Below the pieces are notes generated by a model. It worked only from the letters and a program-made list of their open reading frames with translations, had not been told where the DNA came from and made no database searches. This document shows, piece by piece, positions 9,601 through 18,189 of a DNA stretch of 41,827 nucleotides. This DNA comes from Saprospiraceae bacterium (GTDB taxonomy: Bacteria > Bacteroidota > Bacteroidia > Chitinophagales > Saprospiraceae). How positions within the stretch are numbered: position 1 is the first letter of the stretch; every line of letters begins with the position of its first letter. The position numbers were made by a program, and so were the translations under genes. Location: the NCBI GenBank assembly GCA_020629255.1, contig JAHDDR010000011.1, positions 1 to 41,827 on the forward strand, written 5' to 3'.

Positions 9601-10717
9601 CTACCATGTGGTTAAGGTTGCCGATGTTTTTGATGTGGTTCTGGATGGAATTATTGTGAGAGATGGAGCAGCAATTGATCCCGCTTCCTTTGGTCGTGCA
9701 AGAGGAGGGGGGCTTTATCTGAAAAATACAACCATCACTTTAAATGATGTTGAAGTAAAATGGAACAAGGCAATATATGGAGCGGGTCTATTTGCCACCT
9801 TGTCTCCGGAAGTGAGAATCATAAATTCTGAATTTAAAAAAAATACAGCCGATTATGGTTCGGCATTATACCACAGCAACGAAACGAACATGTTCATCGA
9901 ACATTCTAAAATTGTTGATAATACGTCGTTGAACCGTTGTGCGATAGAAATCAATAATTCATTATACACAAAAATCGAAAACAGTATTATCGCAGACAAC
10001 GCATCAACGAATGCGAATGCGATAGCCTTCATTGCTACAAATCGAGATCAATCTTGTGATATTACCAATACAACCATTGTTGGGGAAAGCAAGAATAAAA
10101 ATTTAATTACGATTCAAATCGGTTACAACGATCAAATGGATTTGACGATGAATAACTCCATCGTTGCTCATCAAACAGCATCTTTTGATAAGAATGTAAA
10201 AGCTTTCAATAATGGAGTCTTGAATTTTAATCACAACCATTGTTATTTCCAAGGAACTACAGTTATCGGAAATGGAACGAATACTTTGTTTTCCGATATG
10301 GATGGTGGGTTACAATTAAATTCCGATTACTCGGTAGCGGATTGTTCGCCAGTGGTAGACGCCGGAAATAATTCTTTGGGTGTAGGTGCGACGGACTATT
10401 TCGGGAACCCTCGATATTACAACACCATAGACATCGGTGCTTACGAAGCCCAAGCCGTTTGTAAAACATTTGCCAAAGAAAATACGAGAGAGGAAGAAGG
10501 TTCTTGTTCCATTTATCCCAATCCAACCAACGGTAGGGTATATGTCGAGACTACTTTAGAAAATCCAAGCATCATTATAACCGATATGTTAGGGCGAGAA
10601 TTAATTTCTACACAAGAAATGGAAATAAATATTCACCATTTACCTAAGGGGGTATATTTGGTTTATTTTTTTGAAAATGGAAATAACATGGGGGTGTCGA
10701 AATTAGTAAAAGAGTGA
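6620..10717 (+). CDS. Giant DUF285 surface protein with beta-helix-like domain and T9SS tail, copy 2
   Basis: Same architecture as copy 1. The track ORF starts at 6578, but the signal peptide begins at internal Met 6620 (MKEIFTSIILALLFINVSFSQAPF). Tail CSIYPNPTNGRVYVETT... Confidence 0.92.
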   Translation: MKEIFTSIILALLFINVSFSQAPFVTTWQVADTNIKFPGIGDYQIDWAEVGNPWNSGTKMSSGYPTTYVDFPSPGTYEISVTGNLEQMQFQNISTSEREEFKSIDAWGDIAWVSMENAFEGCSHMEYNASDAPDLSNITSLSYMFANCELLNGNLNNWNTSTITDMSYMFLGTDVFNGAIDQWDVSNVMNMSNMFNRAGMFNQPIGFWDVSSVTDMSYMFGSAFEFNQPLGFWNTAQVTNMSNMFRASITFNQFIGNWDVSNVTDFSQMFNACSLYNQDMLNWNVSSGADFSYMFYDCTNFNGDISSWNPSSATTFHHMFHSAINFNQNINNWNVSSVTDFSYMFRFADLFDQPLNLWNTSSATTMKNMFEYALNFNQDINSWNVSNVGDMSNMLEGAYVFNQSLNAWDVSSVTTMSYMFFGAREFNGDITTWNVSNVTDMSNLFHFALMFDQDIGAWDVSNVTDMTNMFQEAYTFNQDISTWDVSNVTLMTGMFEKTKQFNQDISTWSISNVTSLSAMFRDAEAFNQDISAWDVSNVMYMSSIFYGTWVFNQDLSNWNTASLESMAYILYEAQAFDQSLAAWDISNVTNINYAFYYSNLSINNYDNTIISWANQNVNNNLTLRANGLNYCNSETARQSLENDHNWEFIGDSKDCPPFVTTWKTDNLGATNDNQILLPATGTSIYDISWTNVNSPWINGTFTGSGATVFTFPSPGTYQLTIDGEYGGLDFYNNSGDRLKILSVDEWGGVTWTDFTAAFYRCENLNITATDAPNLVAVTNLFGLFEECTSLNADLSHWDVSTITNMSRMFKNASSFNQDLGNWNVSNVTNMSSMLDQTSLSLENYDNTIIGWSSQPVQPNITLGSSGLEYCEAKPERQAMINTSNWTFSGDTYACPFTDIYVDHTATGTNDGTSWTNAFTDLQSALALGQDHHIHIAKGTYKPTSGLVRGIAFEIGHRVHLYGGYPNGGGTRNVSTNLTNLSGEIDDIAGFTGNSYHVVKVADVFDVVLDGIIVRDGAAIDPASFGRARGGGLYLKNTTITLNDVEVKWNKAIYGAGLFATLSPEVRIINSEFKKNTADYGSALYHSNETNMFIEHSKIVDNTSLNRCAIEINNSLYTKIENSIIADNASTNANAIAFIATNRDQSCDITNTTIVGESKNKNLITIQIGYNDQMDLTMNNSIVAHQTASFDKNVKAFNNGVLNFNHNHCYFQGTTVIGNGTNTLFSDMDGGLQLNSDYSVADCSPVVDAGNNSLGVGATDYFGNPRYYNTIDIGAYEAQAVCKTFAKENTREEEGSCSIYPNPTNGRVYVETTLENPSIIITDMLGRELISTQEMEINIHHLPKGVYLVYFFENGNNMGVSKLVKE
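7091..8440 (+). repeat. DUF285 array, about 18 units of 25 aa (75 bp), copy 2
   Basis: Manual parsing of the translation from NWNTSTITDMSYMF to AWDISNVTNINYAF. Confidence 0.9.
9001..10505 (+). repeat. Long direct repeat, copy B (inside DUF285 copy 2)
   Basis: See 4616-6120. Confidence 0.88.
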
Positions 10718-10844
10718 CACTTTGAGTTAATGATTCACACCGAACCTTTTTTAACAAGTTTATCAAAAAGGATGAGGAATGCTACTAAAATAAGACTAGC
10801 TTTACAAGCTTATTGTTTTACTAATCCAATTTATTCACAAAATA

Positions 10845-13800
10845 ATGAAAAAGTTAGTTGCTCTTTTTTTTACGATTACAATATTCACATCCTTATATTC
10901 ACAAGCTTTTGTTTCTACTTGGGTAACTGATCCTGGAACATCCATCAGTGAACAAATTCAAATTCCTGCTGAAGGTGGAGGGGTTTACAACATTAGCTGG
11001 GCAAAAATAAATGATCCAAGTATTACAGGTAACCAAACAGGGTCAGGGCCGACGACCATTGTTTTTCCTGATCCAGGCACATATGAAGTTAGCATTACTG
11101 GAGACTTGGAACGATTGAATTTCGATAATTCATCTTACAGTAACAAGCTTAAAATTTTATCCGTTCAAGCTTGGGGAGATATAGCTTGGACATCGATGGA
11201 GAATGCATTCAAAGGCTGTTCTAATTTGCAATATATTGGTGCGGATACTCCTGACTTATCCAATGTAACTTCAATGGCACATATGTTTGATGGTTGTAGA
11301 TTGTTGACTGGAGGAAATATGACAAATTGGAATACTTCTACGGTTACAGATATGGCTCATATGTTTTATGATTGTGAAGTATTTAATGCAAATCTTAGTA
11401 CTTGGGATGTTTCTAATGTAACAGATATGTCCTATATGTTTTATGATAATGAATTTTACAATCAAGAAATGGGCTTATGGGATGTTTCGAATGTGACAAA
11501 CATGTCCAATATGTTTTTCTTAGCCCAGTCCTTTAATCAGGATATACAATACTGGAATACAGGACAGGTAACGGATATGTCCAATATGTTTGCTTCTTAT
11601 TCATATCCTTATACTATGGCATTTAATCAATATTTACGAAACTGGGATGTCTCCAATGTCACCGATTTTAGCGGAATGTTCCGTTATGCCCGAAATTACG
11701 ACCAAGACATGTCGATATGGAATGTTTCTAGTGCCACAGATATGTCGTCTATGTTTGAGGGGGCTTATGCATTCAATCAAGATATCAGTTTATGGGATGT
11801 CTCTAATGTAACGGATATGTTCAGTATGTTCCATGATGCCAGTGTTTTTAATCAACCCTTAAGTTTTTGGAATACAAGTAATGTGACCAATATGGCTCAT
11901 ATGTTTGCAGGTGCACATGAATTCAATCAAGACATCGGCACTTGGGATGTATCTAATGTTGTCTATACGGCTTGGATGTTTGAAGATGCAAACGATTTTA
12001 ATCAGGATATTGGCAATTGGGACGTTTCCAATGTAGTGGATATGCAATATATGTTTTCGATAGCGAATAGCTTCAACCAAAATATAAACTCCTGGGATGT
12101 CTCCCTTGTAACGAATATGCATAGGATGTTTGAATTTGCATCAAGCTTTGACCAAAATTTAGGCAATTGGGATGTTTCCAATGTAACAGATATGCAGTCT
12201 ATGTTTGCGAAGGCTATAACTTTTAATGGGTTCATTGGATCTTGGAATACGAGCAATGTAACCAATATGGCTAATATGTTCGAATACGCTTATTTGTTCG
12301 ATAAAGGAATAGGAGCTTGGGATGTTTCCAATGTAACCTCGATGAGGCAGATGTTTTATAAAGCATATGATTTTAACAGATATCTAGGGAATTGGAATAC
12401 CTCCAATGTAACAGATATGTATTTCATGTTTAATAATGCTCAAAAATTTAACCAAGATATAAGCAGTTGGAATGTATCCAATGTAACAAACATGTGGAAT
12501 ATGTTTGGAGGAGCATTCGAATTTAATCAGAACTTAGGTAGTTGGGATATTTCAAATGTATCTATCATGTACGGCATTTTTATTAGTTCGAACATGTCTA
12601 TTACAAATTACGATAACACAATTATTGGTTGGGCGGCGAACCCCAATGCTCCAAACTTTTTGGACTTGAGTAATGGACTGGTCTATTGTAATTCAGAAGG
12701 GGCAAGACAAAGCTTGATGGATGATCATGGATGGGACTTTTTTGATGATATTAAAAACTGCCCTTCTATTAGGACATTATGGACAACAGATAATATTGGG
12801 ACATCCAATGATAATCAAATCATTTTGCCTATAACAGGAATAGGGGAAGTGACTTGGTCTCAATATATGAACCCTTCAGTGAATGGGACGCAAAATATAA
12901 ATGGCCCAACAACCATTACTTTTCCTAACCCAGGAACATATGAAGTCAGCATTTCGGGAAATTTTGGGCAATTGGACTTTTACAATCATGGAGATGATCG
13001 ATTAAAAATTGTCAGTGTATTAGAATGGGGCGTAACCGCTTGGCCATCGTTGGAAAATGTATTTTATCAATGTGAAAATTTGAATATTGATGCATCGGAT
13101 GCACCGAATTTTTTATTGGTTAATAGTCTCGCAGGAATGTTTGAAGGATGTACCAGCTTAAACACCGATTTAAGTCATTGGGATGTTTCAGGAATTGACA
13201 ATATGTCCCGAATGTTCAAAGGAGCAACGGCATTTAATCAAGATTTAAGCACGTGGAATATTAGTAATGTAACGAATATGGATCAAATGTTGGATCAAAC
13301 CAACCTGTCCGTTGAGAATTATGATAATACTTTAATTGGATGGAGGAATCAATCTGTTCAATCCAATGTGAATTTTGGAGCAGATGGCTTAAGTTATTGT
13401 AATGCAAAAATAGAACGATTATCTCTTATTGATACTTCTGGTTGGTTGATTACAGGAGATGGTTTTGCTTGTCCATTTACAGCAGCGTATGTCGATCATA
13501 CAGCTACGGGGGCTAATGATGGAACGTCTTGGGCAGATGCTTTTACCGATCTTCAGTCGGCCTTAGCCCTAGGAGGCGATCATCATATTTTTGTGGCCAA
13601 AGGAACCTATAAACCAACTACTGGAACACAAAGAGGTCAGTCTTTCGAATTAGCGAATAGAGTTTGGTTATTAGGAGGGTATCCCAATGGTGGAGGAGAA
13701 AGGGATGTTTCCGCTAATGAAACAAATCTGTCTGGTGAAATTGATGGTGTTTCAGGATATACGGGAAACTCTTATCATGTAGTAAAGGTGACAGATGCCA

Positions 13801-14900
13801 ATGAAGTTATAATAGATGGAGTGATTATAAGAGACGGAAGTGCAAATGACCCATCTTCTTTTGGCCGGTCAAGAGGGGGAGGACTATATTTGAAAAATGC
13901 AACGGTTACACTGAACGATGTAATAGTCAGATGGAATAGGGCCATTTATGGAGCAGGCTTGTTTGCCACCTTATCTCCCGAGGTTATTATTCAAAATTCT
14001 ATGTTCAATAAAAACAAAGCCGACTATGGAGCAGCATTGTATCATAGTAATGAAACAAATATGTATATCTATCACTCTAAGATAATAGATAATGAGGCTT
14101 GGGAACGTTGTGCCATAGAAATCAATAACTCTTTATATACAAAGATTGAAAATTCCTTGATTGCGAATAATGCATCCTTAAACGCCAATGCGATTGCATT
14201 CATTGCAACAAACCGGGATCAAAGTTGTGATATTACAAATGCCACTATTTTAGGCGAAACAAAAAATAAAAACTTAGTTACCATCCAAGTTGGATATGGA
14301 GATCAAATGGATTTGAACATTAATAATTCAATCGTTGCACATCAGAATTTATCTTTTGATAAGAATGTAAAAGCATTTAATAACGGTGTACTCAATTTTA
14401 ATCATGTCAATTGTTATTTTCAAGGATCAACTGTAATAGGGAACGGAACGAATACGATGTTTTCTGACATAGATGGAGATTTATTATTAAATGCAGATTA
14501 TTCTGTACATGCTTGTTCACCTGTAGTTAATGAAGGGAACAATCTTTTAGCAGCAGGAACGCAAGGTGGTATGGACCTCGCAGGGAATGATAGATTTTAT
14601 AGTACAGTAGATATCGGTGCTTACGAGGCACAAGCATTATGCAAAACTTTTTCTAGAGAAAATACGAGAGAGGAAGAAGGTTCTTTCTCCATTTATCCCA
14701 ACCCGACCAACGGGAAAATTTTCATTCAAACAACACTAGAAAATCCAAGCATCATTATTACTGATATGCTCAGACGGGAATTAATTTCTACGCAAGAAAA
14801 AGAAACCGATATTAGTCATTTACCTAAAGGGGTATACCTAATTCATGTGCTAAATAATAAAGGTGTGGAAGTTGATGTTCAGAAAATAATCAAGGAATAA
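10845..14900 (+). CDS. Giant DUF285 surface protein with beta-helix-like domain and T9SS tail, copy 3
   Basis: Signal peptide MKKLVALFFTITIFTSLYSQ; about 17 DUF285 units; YVDHTATGANDGTSWADAFTDLQSAL; tail FSIYPNPTNGKIFIQTT...KGVYLIHVLNNKG. Confidence 0.93.
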   Translation: MKKLVALFFTITIFTSLYSQAFVSTWVTDPGTSISEQIQIPAEGGGVYNISWAKINDPSITGNQTGSGPTTIVFPDPGTYEVSITGDLERLNFDNSSYSNKLKILSVQAWGDIAWTSMENAFKGCSNLQYIGADTPDLSNVTSMAHMFDGCRLLTGGNMTNWNTSTVTDMAHMFYDCEVFNANLSTWDVSNVTDMSYMFYDNEFYNQEMGLWDVSNVTNMSNMFFLAQSFNQDIQYWNTGQVTDMSNMFASYSYPYTMAFNQYLRNWDVSNVTDFSGMFRYARNYDQDMSIWNVSSATDMSSMFEGAYAFNQDISLWDVSNVTDMFSMFHDASVFNQPLSFWNTSNVTNMAHMFAGAHEFNQDIGTWDVSNVVYTAWMFEDANDFNQDIGNWDVSNVVDMQYMFSIANSFNQNINSWDVSLVTNMHRMFEFASSFDQNLGNWDVSNVTDMQSMFAKAITFNGFIGSWNTSNVTNMANMFEYAYLFDKGIGAWDVSNVTSMRQMFYKAYDFNRYLGNWNTSNVTDMYFMFNNAQKFNQDISSWNVSNVTNMWNMFGGAFEFNQNLGSWDISNVSIMYGIFISSNMSITNYDNTIIGWAANPNAPNFLDLSNGLVYCNSEGARQSLMDDHGWDFFDDIKNCPSIRTLWTTDNIGTSNDNQIILPITGIGEVTWSQYMNPSVNGTQNINGPTTITFPNPGTYEVSISGNFGQLDFYNHGDDRLKIVSVLEWGVTAWPSLENVFYQCENLNIDASDAPNFLLVNSLAGMFEGCTSLNTDLSHWDVSGIDNMSRMFKGATAFNQDLSTWNISNVTNMDQMLDQTNLSVENYDNTLIGWRNQSVQSNVNFGADGLSYCNAKIERLSLIDTSGWLITGDGFACPFTAAYVDHTATGANDGTSWADAFTDLQSALALGGDHHIFVAKGTYKPTTGTQRGQSFELANRVWLLGGYPNGGGERDVSANETNLSGEIDGVSGYTGNSYHVVKVTDANEVIIDGVIIRDGSANDPSSFGRSRGGGLYLKNATVTLNDVIVRWNRAIYGAGLFATLSPEVIIQNSMFNKNKADYGAALYHSNETNMYIYHSKIIDNEAWERCAIEINNSLYTKIENSLIANNASLNANAIAFIATNRDQSCDITNATILGETKNKNLVTIQVGYGDQMDLNINNSIVAHQNLSFDKNVKAFNNGVLNFNHVNCYFQGSTVIGNGTNTMFSDIDGDLLLNADYSVHACSPVVNEGNNLLAAGTQGGMDLAGNDRFYSTVDIGAYEAQALCKTFSRENTREEEGSFSIYPNPTNGKIFIQTTLENPSIIITDMLRRELISTQEKETDISHLPKGVYLIHVLNNKGVEVDVQKIIKE
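11328..12615 (+). repeat. DUF285 array, about 17 units of 25 aa (75 bp), copy 3
   Basis: Manual parsing from NWNTSTVTDMAHMF to SWDISNVSIMYGIF. Unit 4 has the same 5-aa insertion type as copy 1 (ASYSYPYTMAFNQ). Confidence 0.9.
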
Positions 14901-14905
14901 ATAAT

Positions 14906-14957
14906 AAAACGGGCGGAATTTTAATCCTCTTCAAAATTTAAATCCCGCCCGTTTTTT
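14906..14957. terminator. Bidirectional intrinsic terminator between convergent genes
   Basis: aaaacgggcggaattt ... aaatcccgcccgttttt: A-tract, GC stem and T-tract on both strands. Confidence 0.85.
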
Positions 14958-15946
14958 AAATATTTATTAACCCTATCTTCAACATTACTTCTTATCTCAT
15001 GCCAAAATAAATTGTAATCAAGAATGTGCAAATCCCAAGCCCTTCTAAAAAAAGGAGCCTTCGTTTTTACCAATAGATGATGGTTTTCTATTTGTGCTTC
15101 GACCTTGAAAAGTTTTTTACGATTTAATCGCAGCAGGGTCGCTCCTTTTCCTTGTACTTTTGTTGTGTCTCGGGTCCAAGTAATCGGATTGATACAAATG
15201 TTCCCAACTGTAAATCGAGATAAATCTTTTTTCTTTCCCAAGGTGTACCCTTCTTTATAAGAAGCCCAAGTAAGGTAACAATGTATGTCGTCTGGAGTTT
15301 CACAAGGACGTAAAACTTCATAAGAATTTTTATCAATTCCGAAGCCCACCATATAGGCACAGACCAATTGTTTTTTCTTTTCTTCTGTATCAAAAAAATC
15401 ACGAATCAAACGTCTGGCATGTAAGGTGCCTTGACTATGAGAAGCAATAATGATTGGCCGCCCTTGATTATAATGTTCCAAATAATATTCGAAGGCTTTT
15501 TTCACATCTTCATAGGCAAATACCAATGCCGCAGAACCCGCCCCTGTATTATTCAGGAAACTTTTGAAATGACCCTGCCTATATCTTGGAGCATAAACCC
15601 GCCCGACAGCATTAAAAGCTGTAGCTTGGAATTTTATTGGAAATTTATCTACCCGACGATTCACAGTTCTATTATTGAGATGAGCATTCCATGTTTTTCC
15701 CCTCGAATACATCGTAGGGTGTATGTAGAACACATCTACTTTTTTTAATGAATCCTGGACCCATGTTTCATATTTTGGAATTTTATCCGCCTTGTCTTTC
15801 TGAAAGGGAAGGGCAGACCAATGTTTCGACAAAGAATAATCTGGAGCAGGCGGTTGCTCTTCCGCTTTGAATTTCTGAGGCAGCGAACAAGCATTATGGA
15901 ATAAGAGAACGGCAAGGACTATTACAAGGTATTTGAAAATATTCAT
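14921..15946 (-). CDS. DUF3089 family lipoprotein (alpha/beta-hydrolase-like)
   Basis: Lipobox (VLLFHNACS), DVFYIHPTMYSRGKTWNAHLNN..., nucleophile-elbow-like IIASHSQGTLHARRLI. Confidence 0.85.
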   Translation of the reverse strand: MNIFKYLVIVLAVLLFHNACSLPQKFKAEEQPPAPDYSLSKHWSALPFQKDKADKIPKYETWVQDSLKKVDVFYIHPTMYSRGKTWNAHLNNRTVNRRVDKFPIKFQATAFNAVGRVYAPRYRQGHFKSFLNNTGAGSAALVFAYEDVKKAFEYYLEHYNQGRPIIIASHSQGTLHARRLIRDFFDTEEKKKQLVCAYMVGFGIDKNSYEVLRPCETPDDIHCYLTWASYKEGYTLGKKKDLSRFTVGNICINPITWTRDTTKVQGKGATLLRLNRKKLFKVEAQIENHHLLVKTKAPFFRRAWDLHILDYNLFWHEIRSNVEDRVNKYLKNGRDLNFEED

Positions 15947-15999
15947 GAACGTTTTTTGTGTGGTACGTTAAGTATATAACAACAAGGTCCGTCTCCTAT

Positions 16000-17139
16000 T
16001 TATTTCCCATTCAGATCCCAATTATAAGGAATATATTCGATTTTCGCCTTGCTATCAATTGTTGTGGATGAATATTTATTCAAAAAAGAAATGAGGTCAC
16101 CAAAATCATCGGCATACCATTCGAAGATTTGAGAAACTTTTACGTTCTTTTTTTCTATGATATTATGATTTGGATCATTAATGAATTTTCGGGTTTGTTG
16201 TTCCAAATAAGATTCCACATTCGACTCCGTCCAAGCTCGATTAAGAAGTGGGGGACAAGATTTCGCCGCACAATTCACTGCAAAATGAATTCTGGCATCC
16301 TTGAATTTAGGGCGGATGATTTTATTTTCCACCTCATCCAAAGAATAAGTATTCCTTCCTGATTTCGCCCGCTTCACTTTCCAAGTATTTCCGCCATCCA
16401 AATCCATCGGACTTTTAATCGGATATTTTTCAGCGACAGCCATAATCATCCAAGCATTATATAGATTGAACCAATACGCCATTTCTCGATTCCGACTCCA
16501 ATCGGCTTTGGGTGCAAAAGCTTCCATTTCTACCAAATACGCCTTCAATGTTGAAATTTGATTTTTAAAGGCCCGGTAATCCACAACACCGGAAGCACTG
16601 ACATTTTTCCGAAGCATTTCATCCAACACATCATGACTGAAAGGAACCGGAGCTGGTTTTTCAGGCTGGGTTGGAGGTGTTGTTTTAATGGCCGCGGGTT
16701 TTGTCTCTGGTTGGCTCGTAGGAGTTACTGGTTTTGTTTGGGCTTGACTGGTAGGGGGAATAGGTTTCGGGGTAGGGGAGGGTGTTGGATTCGTAGGGAT
16801 GGGCTTGGGTTGAGGAGTTGAAATATGAGGTTGGGGTGAAGGAGGGCTAACTTTTGTTGTTGGTTTTTCTTCCTTCATATCCGTTTTTTTATGTTCTGAT
16901 TTAGGTGTGCTTTCGTCTTTTTTGTCAGTAATAATGTCCTCATTAGAAGCTATCAAAGAAGAATCGAGGGATGATGTATCTACTAATTCTTCCTCAAGAA
17001 CAGACGTTTCTACTGTTTCAATAGAAGCCGTTTCTGTATGACTTATATCTTCAGAAGATGGGTTTTGGGTTGATTTTTGTCCACAAGAAAAAATAAAGAT
17101 AGACAGGCATACGGTAAATAAGACAAATGCGTTTTTCAT
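16000..17139 (-). CDS. DUF547 domain lipoprotein with Pro/Thr-rich linker
   Basis: Lipobox FIFSCGQ; PTPSPTPKPIPPTSQAQTKPVTPTSQPETKP linker; DUF547 signature YWFNLYNAWMIMAV...RIHFAVNCAAKSCPPL. Confidence 0.87.
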   Translation of the reverse strand: MKNAFVLFTVCLSIFIFSCGQKSTQNPSSEDISHTETASIETVETSVLEEELVDTSSLDSSLIASNEDIITDKKDESTPKSEHKKTDMKEEKPTTKVSPPSPQPHISTPQPKPIPTNPTPSPTPKPIPPTSQAQTKPVTPTSQPETKPAAIKTTPPTQPEKPAPVPFSHDVLDEMLRKNVSASGVVDYRAFKNQISTLKAYLVEMEAFAPKADWSRNREMAYWFNLYNAWMIMAVAEKYPIKSPMDLDGGNTWKVKRAKSGRNTYSLDEVENKIIRPKFKDARIHFAVNCAAKSCPPLLNRAWTESNVESYLEQQTRKFINDPNHNIIEKKNVKVSQIFEWYADDFGDLISFLNKYSSTTIDSKAKIEYIPYNWDLNGK

Positions 17140-17270
17140 ATTGCTGCGAATTTTCTTTTCTTTACAAACGATTATCCTCGCTTATTTCGTTGAAGTACCA
17201 TGAAATAATTGATAGTAAATGTTTTTACTAGGACAAAATAAGGGATAAAAATCAAGGAAATATATAAAAT

Positions 17271-18185
17271 ATGTCGGTTCAAATTACAAATTTGACGAAA
17301 GAATATGGAACAAGAAAGGCTTTGGATGGTATTTCGTTCGAAGCCCAAAGTGGGCAAGTGACCGGTTTTTTGGGCCCCAATGGTGCCGGAAAAACGACCA
17401 CGATGAAAATACTCTCTTGTTTCATCCAACAAGATGGAGGTGAAGCGGAGGTCTGTGGTTTCAACACCCGAAAAAACCCCGAACAAGTCAAAAAAAGTAT
17501 TGGATATTTGCCCGAGCATAATCCTTTATATAAGGATATGTATGTGAAAGAATACTTACGATTTGTTGCGGGGATGTATAACTTGTCCAACAAATCAGGG
17601 AAGGTGGCAGATATGATTGAGATGACCGGTTTGGGGCGGGAACAGAATAAAAAAATCGGAGCTTTGTCCAAAGGATATAGACAAAGGGTTGGCTTGGCTC
17701 AAGCCTTGATCCACGATCCCGAAGTTTTGATTTTAGATGAACCTACTTCCGGTCTCGACCCGAACCAATTAGCCGACATTCGGAATTTGATCATCAATTT
17801 AGGAAAAGAAAAGACGGTGATTTTAAGTACCCACATTATGCAAGAAGTAGAGGCGGTTTGTGATAAAGTGGTCATTATTAATGAAGGGAACATTGTGGCC
17901 AACGGTAGTTTAACAGATTTGAAGGAACGAGCTACCGGAAAAGGTATACATATAACAGTAGGTTTTGGTGATGATGTTCCATTTGATGAAAAATTTAATA
18001 AAGAGGGAGTGACATCCATTAAAAAAGGACAAGCACTGAACGAATGGATTGTTACGACCCATTCCGATATTGATGTAAGACCTGATATTTTTAATTTTGC
18101 CGTAGAGCAAAAAATTACCTTGTTAGAACTGTCTAGGAAAACCTACGAAGTAGAAGATGTTTTCCGATTATTAACGAATGATTAA
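17271..18185 (+). CDS. gldA: Gliding motility-type ABC transporter ATP-binding protein
   Basis: Walker A GPNGAGKTT, signature SKGYRQRVGLAQAL, Walker B VLILDEPTSGLDP; followed by GldF- and GldG-like genes. Confidence 0.88.
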   Translation: MSVQITNLTKEYGTRKALDGISFEAQSGQVTGFLGPNGAGKTTTMKILSCFIQQDGGEAEVCGFNTRKNPEQVKKSIGYLPEHNPLYKDMYVKEYLRFVAGMYNLSNKSGKVADMIEMTGLGREQNKKIGALSKGYRQRVGLAQALIHDPEVLILDEPTSGLDPNQLADIRNLIINLGKEKTVILSTHIMQEVEAVCDKVVIINEGNIVANGSLTDLKERATGKGIHITVGFGDDVPFDEKFNKEGVTSIKKGQALNEWIVTTHSDIDVRPDIFNFAVEQKITLLELSRKTYEVEDVFRLLTND

Positions 18186-18189
18186 ATGT

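Noticed and set aside
10730-10930. 66-aa ORF before DUF285 copy 3
   Set aside because: Overlaps the signal peptide coding region of copy 3 in another frame; no supporting features.
2838-12615. CRISPR-like repeats
   Set aside because: The 75-bp periodicity is coding, units are degenerate and contiguous, and there are no spacers or cas genes.
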